Part shown: positions 1 through 6,611 of the stretch, piece after piece
How positions within the stretch are numbered: the first letter of the stretch is position 1
Layout of the letters: each line of letters opens with the position of its first letter
NCBI GenBank assembly: GCA_946480635.1
Contig: CAMLKV010000031.1
Location: 1-11,792, forward strand
Direction: 5' to 3'
From: an uncultured Flavobacterium sp.
GTDB taxonomy: Bacteria; Bacteroidota; Bacteroidia; Flavobacteriales; Flavobacteriaceae
DNA: 11,792 bases
Program-made: the position numbers and the translations under genes
The notes under the pieces: generated by a model
Seen by the model: the letters and a program-made list of their open reading frames with translations, nothing else
What the model was told of the DNA's origin: nothing
Databases searched by the model: none

Positions 1-598
1 TTAGATTTTTTTCTGATGAAGTATCTGCATCATTTTCGCCTTCTCTAACAATTGGTTTTAATTTTGATAGCTGAAGCCATTCTTGAAACGAATGTTTTTC
101 ACTTTGATTGAAAGTTACTGTTGTTTCAATTTCTTTTTCTTCTTTATTTGCTTCAACTTCAGTTTCGTTTAATTCAGTTTTTTCAGCAATTGCTTCTTGA
201 TGTTGTTCTGCTTCCTGTATTGAAGATAAAATTGATTTTTCTAAAGTGTTTTCGAAAATCTCTTCTTTTATATCTACTATCACAACATCTTCATCTTCTA
301 CAATGTCAATGTTTGATAATTCTTGTTCTTTTTCTTCAAAAACATCTTGTTGAATTCCTGTAAAATGTTCTGAAGTAATAAAATCGAATAAAACAGTTCT
401 GTCAGTCGTATAGACGGCAGTAATTTTTAAAGCATTATTGTATTTAAAACTGTCTTGACGATAAAGACCTTTTAAGTAAAGACTTCTTGCACTCTGAAAA
501 TACGGAAACTCATCAAGAATTTTGCTTAATTCTTGCGTTTGGTTTTCATTGATTGCGTCAGGTTTGTTGAGCAAATATGTAAATTCAGCAACATTCAT
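1..598 (-). CDS. Conserved Bacteroidota protein of unknown function, N-terminal part (gene runs off the left edge)
   Basis: An open frame of 199 codons starts at the ATG complementary to 596-598 and stays open to the window edge, so the C-terminus is missing. I do not recognise a named family. Residues 1-75 look globular and helical, with a conserved-looking stretch around residues 31-46 (FPYFQSARSLYLKGLY) and 65-73 (TTDRTVLFDF region). I recall this type of start in Bacteroidota proteins encoded beside lptE, sometimes annotated as TPR-like. From about residue 85 to 165 the chain becomes strongly acidic and low in complexity, rich in Glu, Asp, Ile and Val, suggesting a disordered linker. There is no signal peptide or membrane segment in the visible part, so it is probably cytoplasmic. 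It begins 3 bases after the lptE stop codon and is surely co-transcribed and probably translationally coupled with it. A link to envelope biogenesis is inferred only from that neighbour. Confidence 0.8.
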   Translation of the reverse strand, partial: MNVAEFTYLLNKPDAINENQTQELSKILDEFPYFQSARSLYLKGLYRQDSFKYNNALKITAVYTTDRTVLFDFITSEHFTGIQQDVFEEKEQELSNIDIVEDEDVVIVDIKEEIFENTLEKSILSSIQEAEQHQEAIAEKTELNETEVEANKEEKEIETTVTFNQSEKHSFQEWLQLSKLKPIVREGENDADTSSEKNL

Positions 599-601
599 AG
601 T

Positions 602-1105
602 TTACCATTTGGCTAAAGTGTCGTTGAACATATCCTGAGTAATTCGTTCAAAAATTTCGTCTAATGCTGTTCTTAACTGCGATCCTGTGAGTTGTTGTTC
701 ACCCGGATAATCATAAAAGAATGAAAAGCGTTTTTCAAAATCGTCTTCCGATTTGTTTTTGTTTGAGAACCTAAGGTTTACAGTTATAGTTAATCTGTTT
801 TGAGCAGCTGTTAAATCGGCAGTAGAAGTCATCGGACTTATTCTATAATCTACAATTTCACCTTCGTAAACCAAATCACCGTCTGTATTTGTAAGGGTTA
901 AATTTGTTTGATTTTGAATTAAATCCTGTAAACGCAATGTAAAAGTTCTCTCAATTCCTGGTTCGATTAACTCAGAAACATTCTGAAAGTAATTTACCTG
1001 AAAAGTTTTAGCATCAATTTTTCCAGTTCCTGTAAAGTTGTATACGGAACAACCGCTTAAAAGAAAAGAAATAGAAGCAAGTAATATGTAATAGAATTTT
1101 CTCAT
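602..1105 (-). CDS. lptE: LptE-like LPS-assembly lipoprotein
   Basis: The 167-residue protein begins with a short basic end (MRK), a hydrophobic stretch and a lipobox LSGC with the lipidated Cys at residue 19, so the mature lipoprotein starts CSVYNFTGTGKID. This start, the size and the following beta-rich segment (e.g. a VNYFQNVSELIEPGIERTFT region, then TNTDGDLVYEGEIVDYRI) fit the Bacteroidota LptE family. In Gram-negative bacteria LptE is an outer-membrane lipoprotein that plugs the LptD barrel and helps deliver lipopolysaccharide to the cell surface. It lies 29 bases downstream of the sigma-54 activator gene and 3 bases upstream of the unnamed gene, as part of the miaB-led minus-strand operon. 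A -7-like octamer lies just before it at 1116-1123, but its promoter role is doubtful. Sequence identity among LptE proteins is low, so the name rests on lipobox, length, fold pattern and remembered gene order. Confidence 0.82.
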   Translation of the reverse strand: MRKFYYILLASISFLLSGCSVYNFTGTGKIDAKTFQVNYFQNVSELIEPGIERTFTLRLQDLIQNQTNLTLTNTDGDLVYEGEIVDYRISPMTSTADLTAAQNRLTITVNLRFSNKNKSEDDFEKRFSFFYDYPGEQQLTGSQLRTALDEIFERITQDMFNDTLAKW

Positions 1106-1134
1106 GTTAAAGCACCAAAGATATTAAATTGGAA

Positions 1135-2400
1135 TTACAAATCGAATTGTTTAATCTTTCTGTATAAGGTTCTTTCTGAAATTCCTAATTCATCTGCAGC
1201 AGCTTTACGTTTTCCTTTGTTGCGTTCCAATGCTTTTTTGATAAGCTCTATTTCTTTTTGGTCTAAGCGTAATGAATCTTCTTCCTCAATAGTGTCAGCA
1301 AAAATATAGTTGTCGTCGTCATCTTCATCGATGTATTCATCTTCAACTTTTTTGTTCCCTGTTGGTATAACAGACACTATTGGTTGTTCTTCAAAAAGAA
1401 TTTCACTTTCGTTTTCTTTAGTGTTTCCGTAAACTTTTTGAATCAAACTTGGATTTATATCTTGTACTTTGGCACCATCTTTCATTAGTTCCAAAGTAAG
1501 TTTCTTTAAATCATTTAAGTCACTTTTCATATCAAAAAGGACCTTGTAAAGAATATCTCTTTCTGTTGAAAAATCACTTTCGGATTTTTTTCCAATAACT
1601 GACGGTAAATTACTTCCTTCAGTTGGTAAATAAGACGTCAAAGTTTGAAGAGAAATGTCTCTGTTTGTCTCTAAAACAGAAATTTGTTCAGCAACATTTC
1701 GTAATTGACGAATATTTCCACTCCAACGATATTTCAACAAATAGTGTACTGCCTGATCTTCTAATTTAATCGGAGGCATTTTGTATTTATGAGCAAAATC
1801 TGAAGCAAATTTTCTGAATAATAAATGGATGTCTTCTCTGCGTTCACGAAGTGGAGGTAAACCAATTTCAACAGTGCTTAATCGGTAATACAAATCTTCT
1901 CTGAATTTTCCTTTTTCAATTGCTTCAATCATGTTAACATTGGTCGCAGCGACAATTCTTACGTTGGTTTTTTGAACTTGTGATGAACCAACTTTAATAA
2001 ACTCACCATTTTCTAAAACACGTAATAAACGTACTTGAGTAGTTAAAGGTAATTCACCAACTTCATCAAGGAAAATGGTCCCGCCATCGGCTACTTCAAA
2101 GTATCCCTCACGAGTAGCAGTGGCGCCTGTAAATGATCCTTTTTCGTGGCCAAATAATTCACTGTCAATAGTTCCTTCTGGAATGGCACCACAGTTAACA
2201 GCTATATATTTGCCGTGTTTACGATGTGATAGTGAATGTATTATTTTAGGAATACTTTCTTTACCAACACCACTTTCTCCAGTTACCAATACCGAAATAT
2301 CTGTAGGAGCAACCTGAATGGCTTTTTCTATCGCACGATTTAATTTTGGATCATTTCCAATGATCTCAAATCGTTGTTTTATGGCTTGAACGTTTTCCAT
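1135..2400 (-). CDS. Sigma-54-dependent transcriptional activator, no N-terminal sensor domain
   Basis: This 421-residue protein activates RNA polymerase carrying sigma-54 (RpoN) through ATP hydrolysis. The AAA+ domain starts almost at the N-terminus: Walker A GESGVGKE at 41-48, the sigma-54 contact loop GSFTGA at 88-93 (usual form GAFTGA), Walker B GTIFLDEV at 107-114, the REDLYYRL arginine-finger region at 167-174 and RWSGNIRQLRN at 225-235. A linker of about 120 residues follows, with a helical segment near 278-308 and a very acidic stretch near 353-375. A Fis-type helix-turn-helix closes the protein at about 396-419 (GISERTLYRKIKQF). No receiver, GAF or PAS domain is present, so no phosphorylation or ligand input can be read from the sequence; activity may be set by expression or a partner protein. 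It sits 40 bases after miaB and 29 before lptE. Its target promoters are unknown. I see no -24/-12 sigma-54 promoter in the intergenic spaces here. Confidence 0.93.
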   Translation of the reverse strand: MENVQAIKQRFEIIGNDPKLNRAIEKAIQVAPTDISVLVTGESGVGKESIPKIIHSLSHRKHGKYIAVNCGAIPEGTIDSELFGHEKGSFTGATATREGYFEVADGGTIFLDEVGELPLTTQVRLLRVLENGEFIKVGSSQVQKTNVRIVAATNVNMIEAIEKGKFREDLYYRLSTVEIGLPPLRERREDIHLLFRKFASDFAHKYKMPPIKLEDQAVHYLLKYRWSGNIRQLRNVAEQISVLETNRDISLQTLTSYLPTEGSNLPSVIGKKSESDFSTERDILYKVLFDMKSDLNDLKKLTLELMKDGAKVQDINPSLIQKVYGNTKENESEILFEEQPIVSVIPTGNKKVEDEYIDEDDDDNYIFADTIEEEDSLRLDQKEIELIKKALERNKGKRKAAADELGISERTLYRKIKQFDL

Positions 2401-2440
2401 TTGTTAAATTTCTTGATGATTTGAATACTTGATGTAAAGC

Positions 2441-3895
2441 TTAATTGCTTTGCATGTTGCTATATCCAATTGCTTCTCCAATTAAAGTTGCAGTTGTACA
2501 ATCAGCTACTTTTACTAATACAAAATCTCCTGGTTTGTAATTTTCTTTAGGGAAAACAGTTACCACATTTTCAGAGTTTCTTCCAGACCAGTGTTTATCT
2601 GATTTTTTAGATTCTTTTTCAATTAAAACTTCTACAATTTGATCTTTAAAACGAGCAGTACGTTTTGCACTTAACTCTTGTTGTAAATCAACAACTTCCT
2701 GTAGACGGCGCATTTTGTCCGCTTCAGGAACATCATCTTCCATTTTACGAGCCGCTAAAGTTCCAGGTCTTTCAGAATAAGCAAACATATAACCAAAGTC
2801 ATATTCTACATATTCCATTAAACTTAAGGTGTCTTTGTGGTCTTCTTCAGTTTCGGTAGGGAAACCAGTAATCATATCTTGTGAAATTGAACAGCCAGGG
2901 ATAATACGTTTGATTTTGTCAACCAACTCCATATATTCCTCACGTGTATGCTGACGGTTCATTTCTTTTAATATTCTTGTACTTCCTGATTGAACAGGTA
3001 AGTGAATGTAATTACAAATGTTGTCATATTTAGCAATTACATGTAACACCTCTTCGTGCATATCCTGAGGATTTGAAGTCGAGAAACGGAAACGCATTTT
3101 AGGAAATTGTATAGCGCACATTTCTAACAACTGGGCAAAATCAACAGCAGTAGCTTTTTGCATTTCAGTAGCTTTTTCGAAATCTTTCTTTAATCCGCCA
3201 CCATACCAAAGGTAACTGTCAACATTTTGACCTAAAAGACAAATTTCTTTGAAACCTCTATTCCATAAATCTTGTATTTCTTCAATAATAGATTGCGGTT
3301 CACGGCTACGTTCACGACCTCTGGTAAAAGGTACTACACAAAACGTACACATATTATCACAACCTCTGGTGATGGATACAAAGGCATTGATTCCGTTCGA
3401 GTTTAAACGCACAGGAGAAATATCACCATAAGTTTCATCTTTAGAAAGGATAACATTGATGGCATCTCGACCTTCTTCAACTTCTTTTAAAAGATTAGGT
3501 AAGTCTTTATAGGCATCTGGTCCAACAACCATGTCGACAATTTTCTCTTCTTCAAGAAACTGACTTTTCAAACGTTCAGCCATACAGCCTAAAACTCCAA
3601 CTTTCATTCCTGGGTTGATACTACGTTTTACAGCATTGTATTTTTCTAAGCGTTTACGAACAGTTTGTTCGGCTTTGTCACGAATTGAACAAGTATTTAC
3701 TAATACTAAATCTGCTTCTTCAAGTTTCTGAGTGGTATTGTAACCTTGCTCTGTTAAGATTGAAGCTACAATTTCGCTATCCGAAAAATTCATAGCGCAA
3801 CCATAACTTTCTATAAAAAGTTTTTTGGTATTTCCTTCTTTTTCCTGTAAAACTAGGCTAGTACCTTGTTTTTTTTCATCAATTTCCTTTTCCAT
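2441..3895 (-). CDS. miaB: tRNA-2-methylthio-N6-isopentenyladenosine synthase (MiaB)
   Basis: MiaB is a cytoplasmic radical-SAM enzyme that adds a methylthio group to isopentenyl-A37 of tRNAs reading UNN codons. All three parts of the family appear in the 484 residues. The N-terminal UPF0004 domain has its cluster cysteines at C33 (ESYGCAMN), C69 (LVNTCSIR) and C104 (GVLGCMAE). The radical-SAM motif RGCDNMCTFC carries C179, C183 and C186. A C-terminal TRAM domain for tRNA binding covers about 414-477. The motifs point to MiaB rather than MtaB or RimO, notably YGCAMN, NTCSIR and VPFTRGRERSR. An N-terminal extension of about 25 residues rich in Glu and Lys precedes the first domain, and a downstream start cannot be excluded. 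The gene is first in the minus-strand operon and diverges from topA across 211 bases. Confidence 0.97.
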   Translation of the reverse strand: MEKEIDEKKQGTSLVLQEKEGNTKKLFIESYGCAMNFSDSEIVASILTEQGYNTTQKLEEADLVLVNTCSIRDKAEQTVRKRLEKYNAVKRSINPGMKVGVLGCMAERLKSQFLEEEKIVDMVVGPDAYKDLPNLLKEVEEGRDAINVILSKDETYGDISPVRLNSNGINAFVSITRGCDNMCTFCVVPFTRGRERSREPQSIIEEIQDLWNRGFKEICLLGQNVDSYLWYGGGLKKDFEKATEMQKATAVDFAQLLEMCAIQFPKMRFRFSTSNPQDMHEEVLHVIAKYDNICNYIHLPVQSGSTRILKEMNRQHTREEYMELVDKIKRIIPGCSISQDMITGFPTETEEDHKDTLSLMEYVEYDFGYMFAYSERPGTLAARKMEDDVPEADKMRRLQEVVDLQQELSAKRTARFKDQIVEVLIEKESKKSDKHWSGRNSENVVTVFPKENYKPGDFVLVKVADCTTATLIGEAIGYSNMQSN

Positions 3896-3923
3896 AAATT
3901 GCCTTTGCGTAAAAATGTGCGTG

Positions 3924-3955
3924 CAAAGATAATACTAAATTTGATTTTCTGACAA
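3924..3955 (-). promoter_or_regulatory. Predicted promoter of the miaB operon
   Basis: Read on the minus strand, the octamer TATCTTTG (3931 down to 3924) matches the Bacteroidota -7 box TANNTTTG exactly. A TTG lies at 3955-3953, 21 bases upstream of it, within the 17-23 spacing reported for Flavobacterium promoters. Transcription would start near 3917-3919, leaving a leader of roughly 22-24 bases before the miaB ATG at 3895. The -33 TTG falls inside the palindrome at 3948-3964, so a regulator bound there would block polymerase. The match is by eye and the start site is inferred. Confidence 0.6.
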
Positions 3956-3964
3956 GATGTCAGA
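3948..3964. promoter_or_regulatory. 17-bp perfect palindrome, candidate operator over the miaB promoter
   Basis: The arms TCTGACA (3948-3954) and TGTCAGA (3958-3964) are exact reverse complements around the 3-base centre AGA. The element contains the -33 TTG of the predicted miaB promoter and lies about 115 bases upstream of the topA -7 box. A short odd-length palindrome with a small centre is the usual shape of a site for a dimeric helix-turn-helix repressor or activator. A transcribed hairpin is less likely, because the element lies upstream of the inferred miaB start and has no T-tract. The binding protein is unknown. Confidence 0.5.
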
Positions 3965-4078
3965 TTTCTTTAACATTATTTAGGATTGTTATACTTATAT
4001 AATAAGGTGTAATATCGATTAAACAGCATCTTTTGACCTAAATATTTTTTCAAAAAGTCAATATTTAAAAAAAACCCA

Positions 4079-4086
4079 TACTTTTG
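4079..4086 (+). promoter_or_regulatory. Predicted -7 box of the topA promoter
   Basis: TACTTTTG fits the Bacteroidota -7 consensus TANNTTTG and lies 20 bases before the topA ATG, which would give a leader of about 15 bases. No clear -33 TTG is at the expected distance: the bases 19 upstream are GTC, and the nearest TTG (4033-4035) is too far at 43 bases. The promoter is therefore supported by one half only. The rest of the 211-base divergent space is AT-rich with no other recognisable gene or RNA. Confidence 0.45.
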
Positions 4087-4106
4087 CCGAAGAAATAAAA
4101 CAGTAA

Positions 4107-6608
4107 ATGGCAAAGAATTTAGTGATCGTTGAGTCGCCAGCAAAGGCAAAAACTATTGAAAAATTTCTAGGGAAAGAGTTTCAGGTTGAATCAAGTTACG
4201 GACACATCGCTGATTTACCTTCTAAGGAAATCGGGGTAGATGTTGAAAATAACTTCAAACCTAAGTACGAAGTTTCTCCGGATAAAAAAGCATTGGTTAA
4301 AAAGCTCAAAGATTTGTCTAAGAATGCCGAAACGGTTTGGTTAGCGTCCGATGAGGACCGCGAGGGAGAGGCTATTTCATGGCACTTGGCGGAAGAATTA
4401 AAATTAGATCCTAAGAAAACAAAACGTATTGTTTTTCACGAAATTACAAAATCAGCTATCCAAAAAGCAATAGAAAATCCACGTGGAATCAATTACGATT
4501 TGGTAAACGCACAACAAGCTCGTCGCGTATTAGATCGTTTAGTAGGTTATGAATTATCTCCTGTTTTATGGAGAAAAATCAAAGGAGGCTTATCTGCTGG
4601 ACGTGTACAATCGGTATCAGTGCGTTTGATTGTAGAGCGTGAGCGCGAAATCCAAAATTTTAAAGCAGAAGCGTCTTATAGTATCACTGCAGAGTTTGCT
4701 AATGAGGCTGGAAAAACTTTCAAAGCTAAGTTGCCTAAAAACTTCGCAACGAAAGCTGAAGCTGAAAAATTCTTACAACAAAATATTGGTTCTATATATA
4801 AGGTAGCAGATTTAGAAACTAAACCTACCAAAAAATCACCTGCAGCTCCTTTTACAACATCTACGTTGCAACAGGAGGCTGCTCGTAAATTGTATTTGCC
4901 GGTTGGTATTACAATGCAAATTGCACAGCGTTTATATGAAGCCGGATTAATTACTTACATGAGAACAGATAGTGTAAATCTTTCTCAGGAAGCGATGGCA
5001 GCTGCACAAGCTGAAATCACTAGCTATTATGGTGCAGAATATAGTAAGCCAAGAAATTTCAATACAAAATCTAAAGGAGCGCAGGAGGCACACGAAGCAA
5101 TTCGTCCTACTGATATGTCACGTCATACAATTGATATTGATAGAGATCAAGCTCGTTTATATGATTTGATTTGGAAAAGAACTGTGGCTTCACAAATGAG
5201 CGATGCACAATTAGAGCGTACCAACGTAAAAATTGAAGCTAACAATCATAAAGAAACGTTTACTGCAACAGGAGAGGTTATAAAGTTTGAAGGATTTCTT
5301 AAAGTGTATCTCGAAGGAAATGATGATGATGAAGAACAAGAGGAAGGAATGTTACCTGCATTAAAAGTAAACGAAAAGTTAAAAAATAATTACATTACTG
5401 CTACTGAGCGTTTTTCGAGAGCAGCTGCAAGATATACCGAGGCTTCTTTAGTAAAAAAATTAGAAGAATTGGGAATTGGTCGTCCATCAACATATGCGCC
5501 AACCATTTCTACTATCATCAACAGAAATTATGTTGAGAAAGGAAACTTCGAAGGGCAGGAGCGTAAGTATAACCAAATTACCTTAAAAGGTTCAGATGTT
5601 ACTGCTCAGATTTTAAAAGAGAATGTGGGTTCTGATAAGGGAAAATTGGTGCCAACAGACATTGGTATAATTGTTAACGACTTCTTAGTTAAGAATTTCG
5701 AAACTATTTTGGATTATAATTTCACGGCAAAAGTAGAACAAGACTTTGACGAAATCGCCGAAGGAAATATAGAATGGGCAAAAATGATGAATGATTTTTA
5801 CAATCATTTCCATCCAAATGTTCAAAATGTAGAGAAGAATGCAGAAAGAGAAAGTGGTGAACGTATTTTAGGTATTGATCCAAAGTCAGGCAAGCAGGTT
5901 TCTGTTCGGTTAGGTAAATTTGGACCGATGGTGCAAATTGGTGAGGCTGATGATGAGAATAAGCAATTCGCTAGTTTACGAGCTGAACAAAATATTAGTA
6001 CGGTTACTTTAGAAGATGCTTTGAATTTGTTTTTACTACCTAAAAATTTAGGTATATATAAAGGAGAAGAAGTTGAAGTGAATAATGGCCGTTTTGGTCC
6101 TTATGTTCGTTTCGGGAAAACTTTTATTTCATTGCCAAAAGGAGAAGAGCCTCTGGATGTGACTTTGGAAAGAGCACAAGAATTAATTGATGAGAAAAAT
6201 CAGGCTGATGCACCTATTGGACAATATAAAAGTATGGATGTTCAAAAAGGAGTAGGGCGTTTTGGTCCTTTCATCAAATGGAATGGAATTTTTATCAACG
6301 TAAGTAAAAAATACAACTTCGATAATTTATCGGCTTCAGATATTACAGAATTGATTGAAGATAAATTGCAAAAAGATATCGATAAGGTAATCCATAACTG
6401 GGAGGAAGAAGGAATTCGTGTGGAAAAAGCACGTTGGGGACGTTCAGTAATTTTAAAAGGAAAAACCAAAATCGAATTAAACAAAGATATTGATGCAGCT
6501 GCTTTGACTTTAGATAAAGTGAAAGAAATGATAGAAGCGAAAGCTCCGGCAAAAAAAACAGCAGCTAAGAAAACAACAACCAAAAAAGCAACAGCAAAAA
6601 AGAAATAA
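4107..6608 (+). CDS. topA: DNA topoisomerase I (type IA, omega protein)
   Basis: TopA relaxes negatively supercoiled DNA by cutting and rejoining one strand through a tyrosine-phosphate bond. The 833 residues show the Toprim start (LVIVESPAKAKTIEKFL, 5-21), the acidic metal site SDEDREGE (81-88), the LSAGRVQSV segment (162-170) and the active site GLITYMRTDSV with the catalytic tyrosine at residue 284 and conserved Arg 286. After the catalytic core come four glycine-rich repeats, each with an RxGRFGP-like core: KFGPMVQIG, RFGPYVRFG, RFGPFIKWNG and the variant RWGRSVILKG. These replace the C-terminal zinc fingers of the E. coli enzyme; I find no cysteine anywhere in the protein. The chain ends in a 22-residue tail of Lys, Ala and Thr (812-833), resembling histone-H1-like DNA-binding tails. 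The ATG follows an A-rich leader without a Shine-Dalgarno. The next gene starts 3 bases after its stop codon. Confidence 0.98.
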   Translation: MAKNLVIVESPAKAKTIEKFLGKEFQVESSYGHIADLPSKEIGVDVENNFKPKYEVSPDKKALVKKLKDLSKNAETVWLASDEDREGEAISWHLAEELKLDPKKTKRIVFHEITKSAIQKAIENPRGINYDLVNAQQARRVLDRLVGYELSPVLWRKIKGGLSAGRVQSVSVRLIVEREREIQNFKAEASYSITAEFANEAGKTFKAKLPKNFATKAEAEKFLQQNIGSIYKVADLETKPTKKSPAAPFTTSTLQQEAARKLYLPVGITMQIAQRLYEAGLITYMRTDSVNLSQEAMAAAQAEITSYYGAEYSKPRNFNTKSKGAQEAHEAIRPTDMSRHTIDIDRDQARLYDLIWKRTVASQMSDAQLERTNVKIEANNHKETFTATGEVIKFEGFLKVYLEGNDDDEEQEEGMLPALKVNEKLKNNYITATERFSRAAARYTEASLVKKLEELGIGRPSTYAPTISTIINRNYVEKGNFEGQERKYNQITLKGSDVTAQILKENVGSDKGKLVPTDIGIIVNDFLVKNFETILDYNFTAKVEQDFDEIAEGNIEWAKMMNDFYNHFHPNVQNVEKNAERESGERILGIDPKSGKQVSVRLGKFGPMVQIGEADDENKQFASLRAEQNISTVTLEDALNLFLLPKNLGIYKGEEVEVNNGRFGPYVRFGKTFISLPKGEEPLDVTLERAQELIDEKNQADAPIGQYKSMDVQKGVGRFGPFIKWNGIFINVSKKYNFDNLSASDITELIEDKLQKDIDKVIHNWEEEGIRVEKARWGRSVILKGKTKIELNKDIDAAALTLDKVKEMIEAKAPAKKTAAKKTTTKKATAKKK

Positions 6609-6611
6609 GAA

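Noticed and set aside
121..363. Plus-strand open frame of 80 codons opposite the left-edge gene
   Set aside because: It is Leu/Phe/Gln-rich, an antisense reflection of Glu- and Lys-rich codons of the real minus-strand gene, with no start signal.
2160..2200. TGGCAC in the sigma-54 activator gene as half of a -24/-12 promoter
   Set aside because: The downstream half is TTAAC rather than TTGCW, it is inside a coding region, and other TGGCAC occurrences (about 4380 and 8697) also lack the -12 part.
3971..4018. Near-palindromic TA-rich stretch (TTATACTTATATAATAA) in the miaB-topA region
   Set aside because: The symmetry is imperfect and consists only of A and T, so it is not distinguishable from background.
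6242..6583. Minus-strand open frames inside the end of topA
   Set aside because: They overlap the conserved TopA C-terminal repeats and Lys-rich tail; their hydrophobic content is the complement of Lys/Ala/Glu codons.
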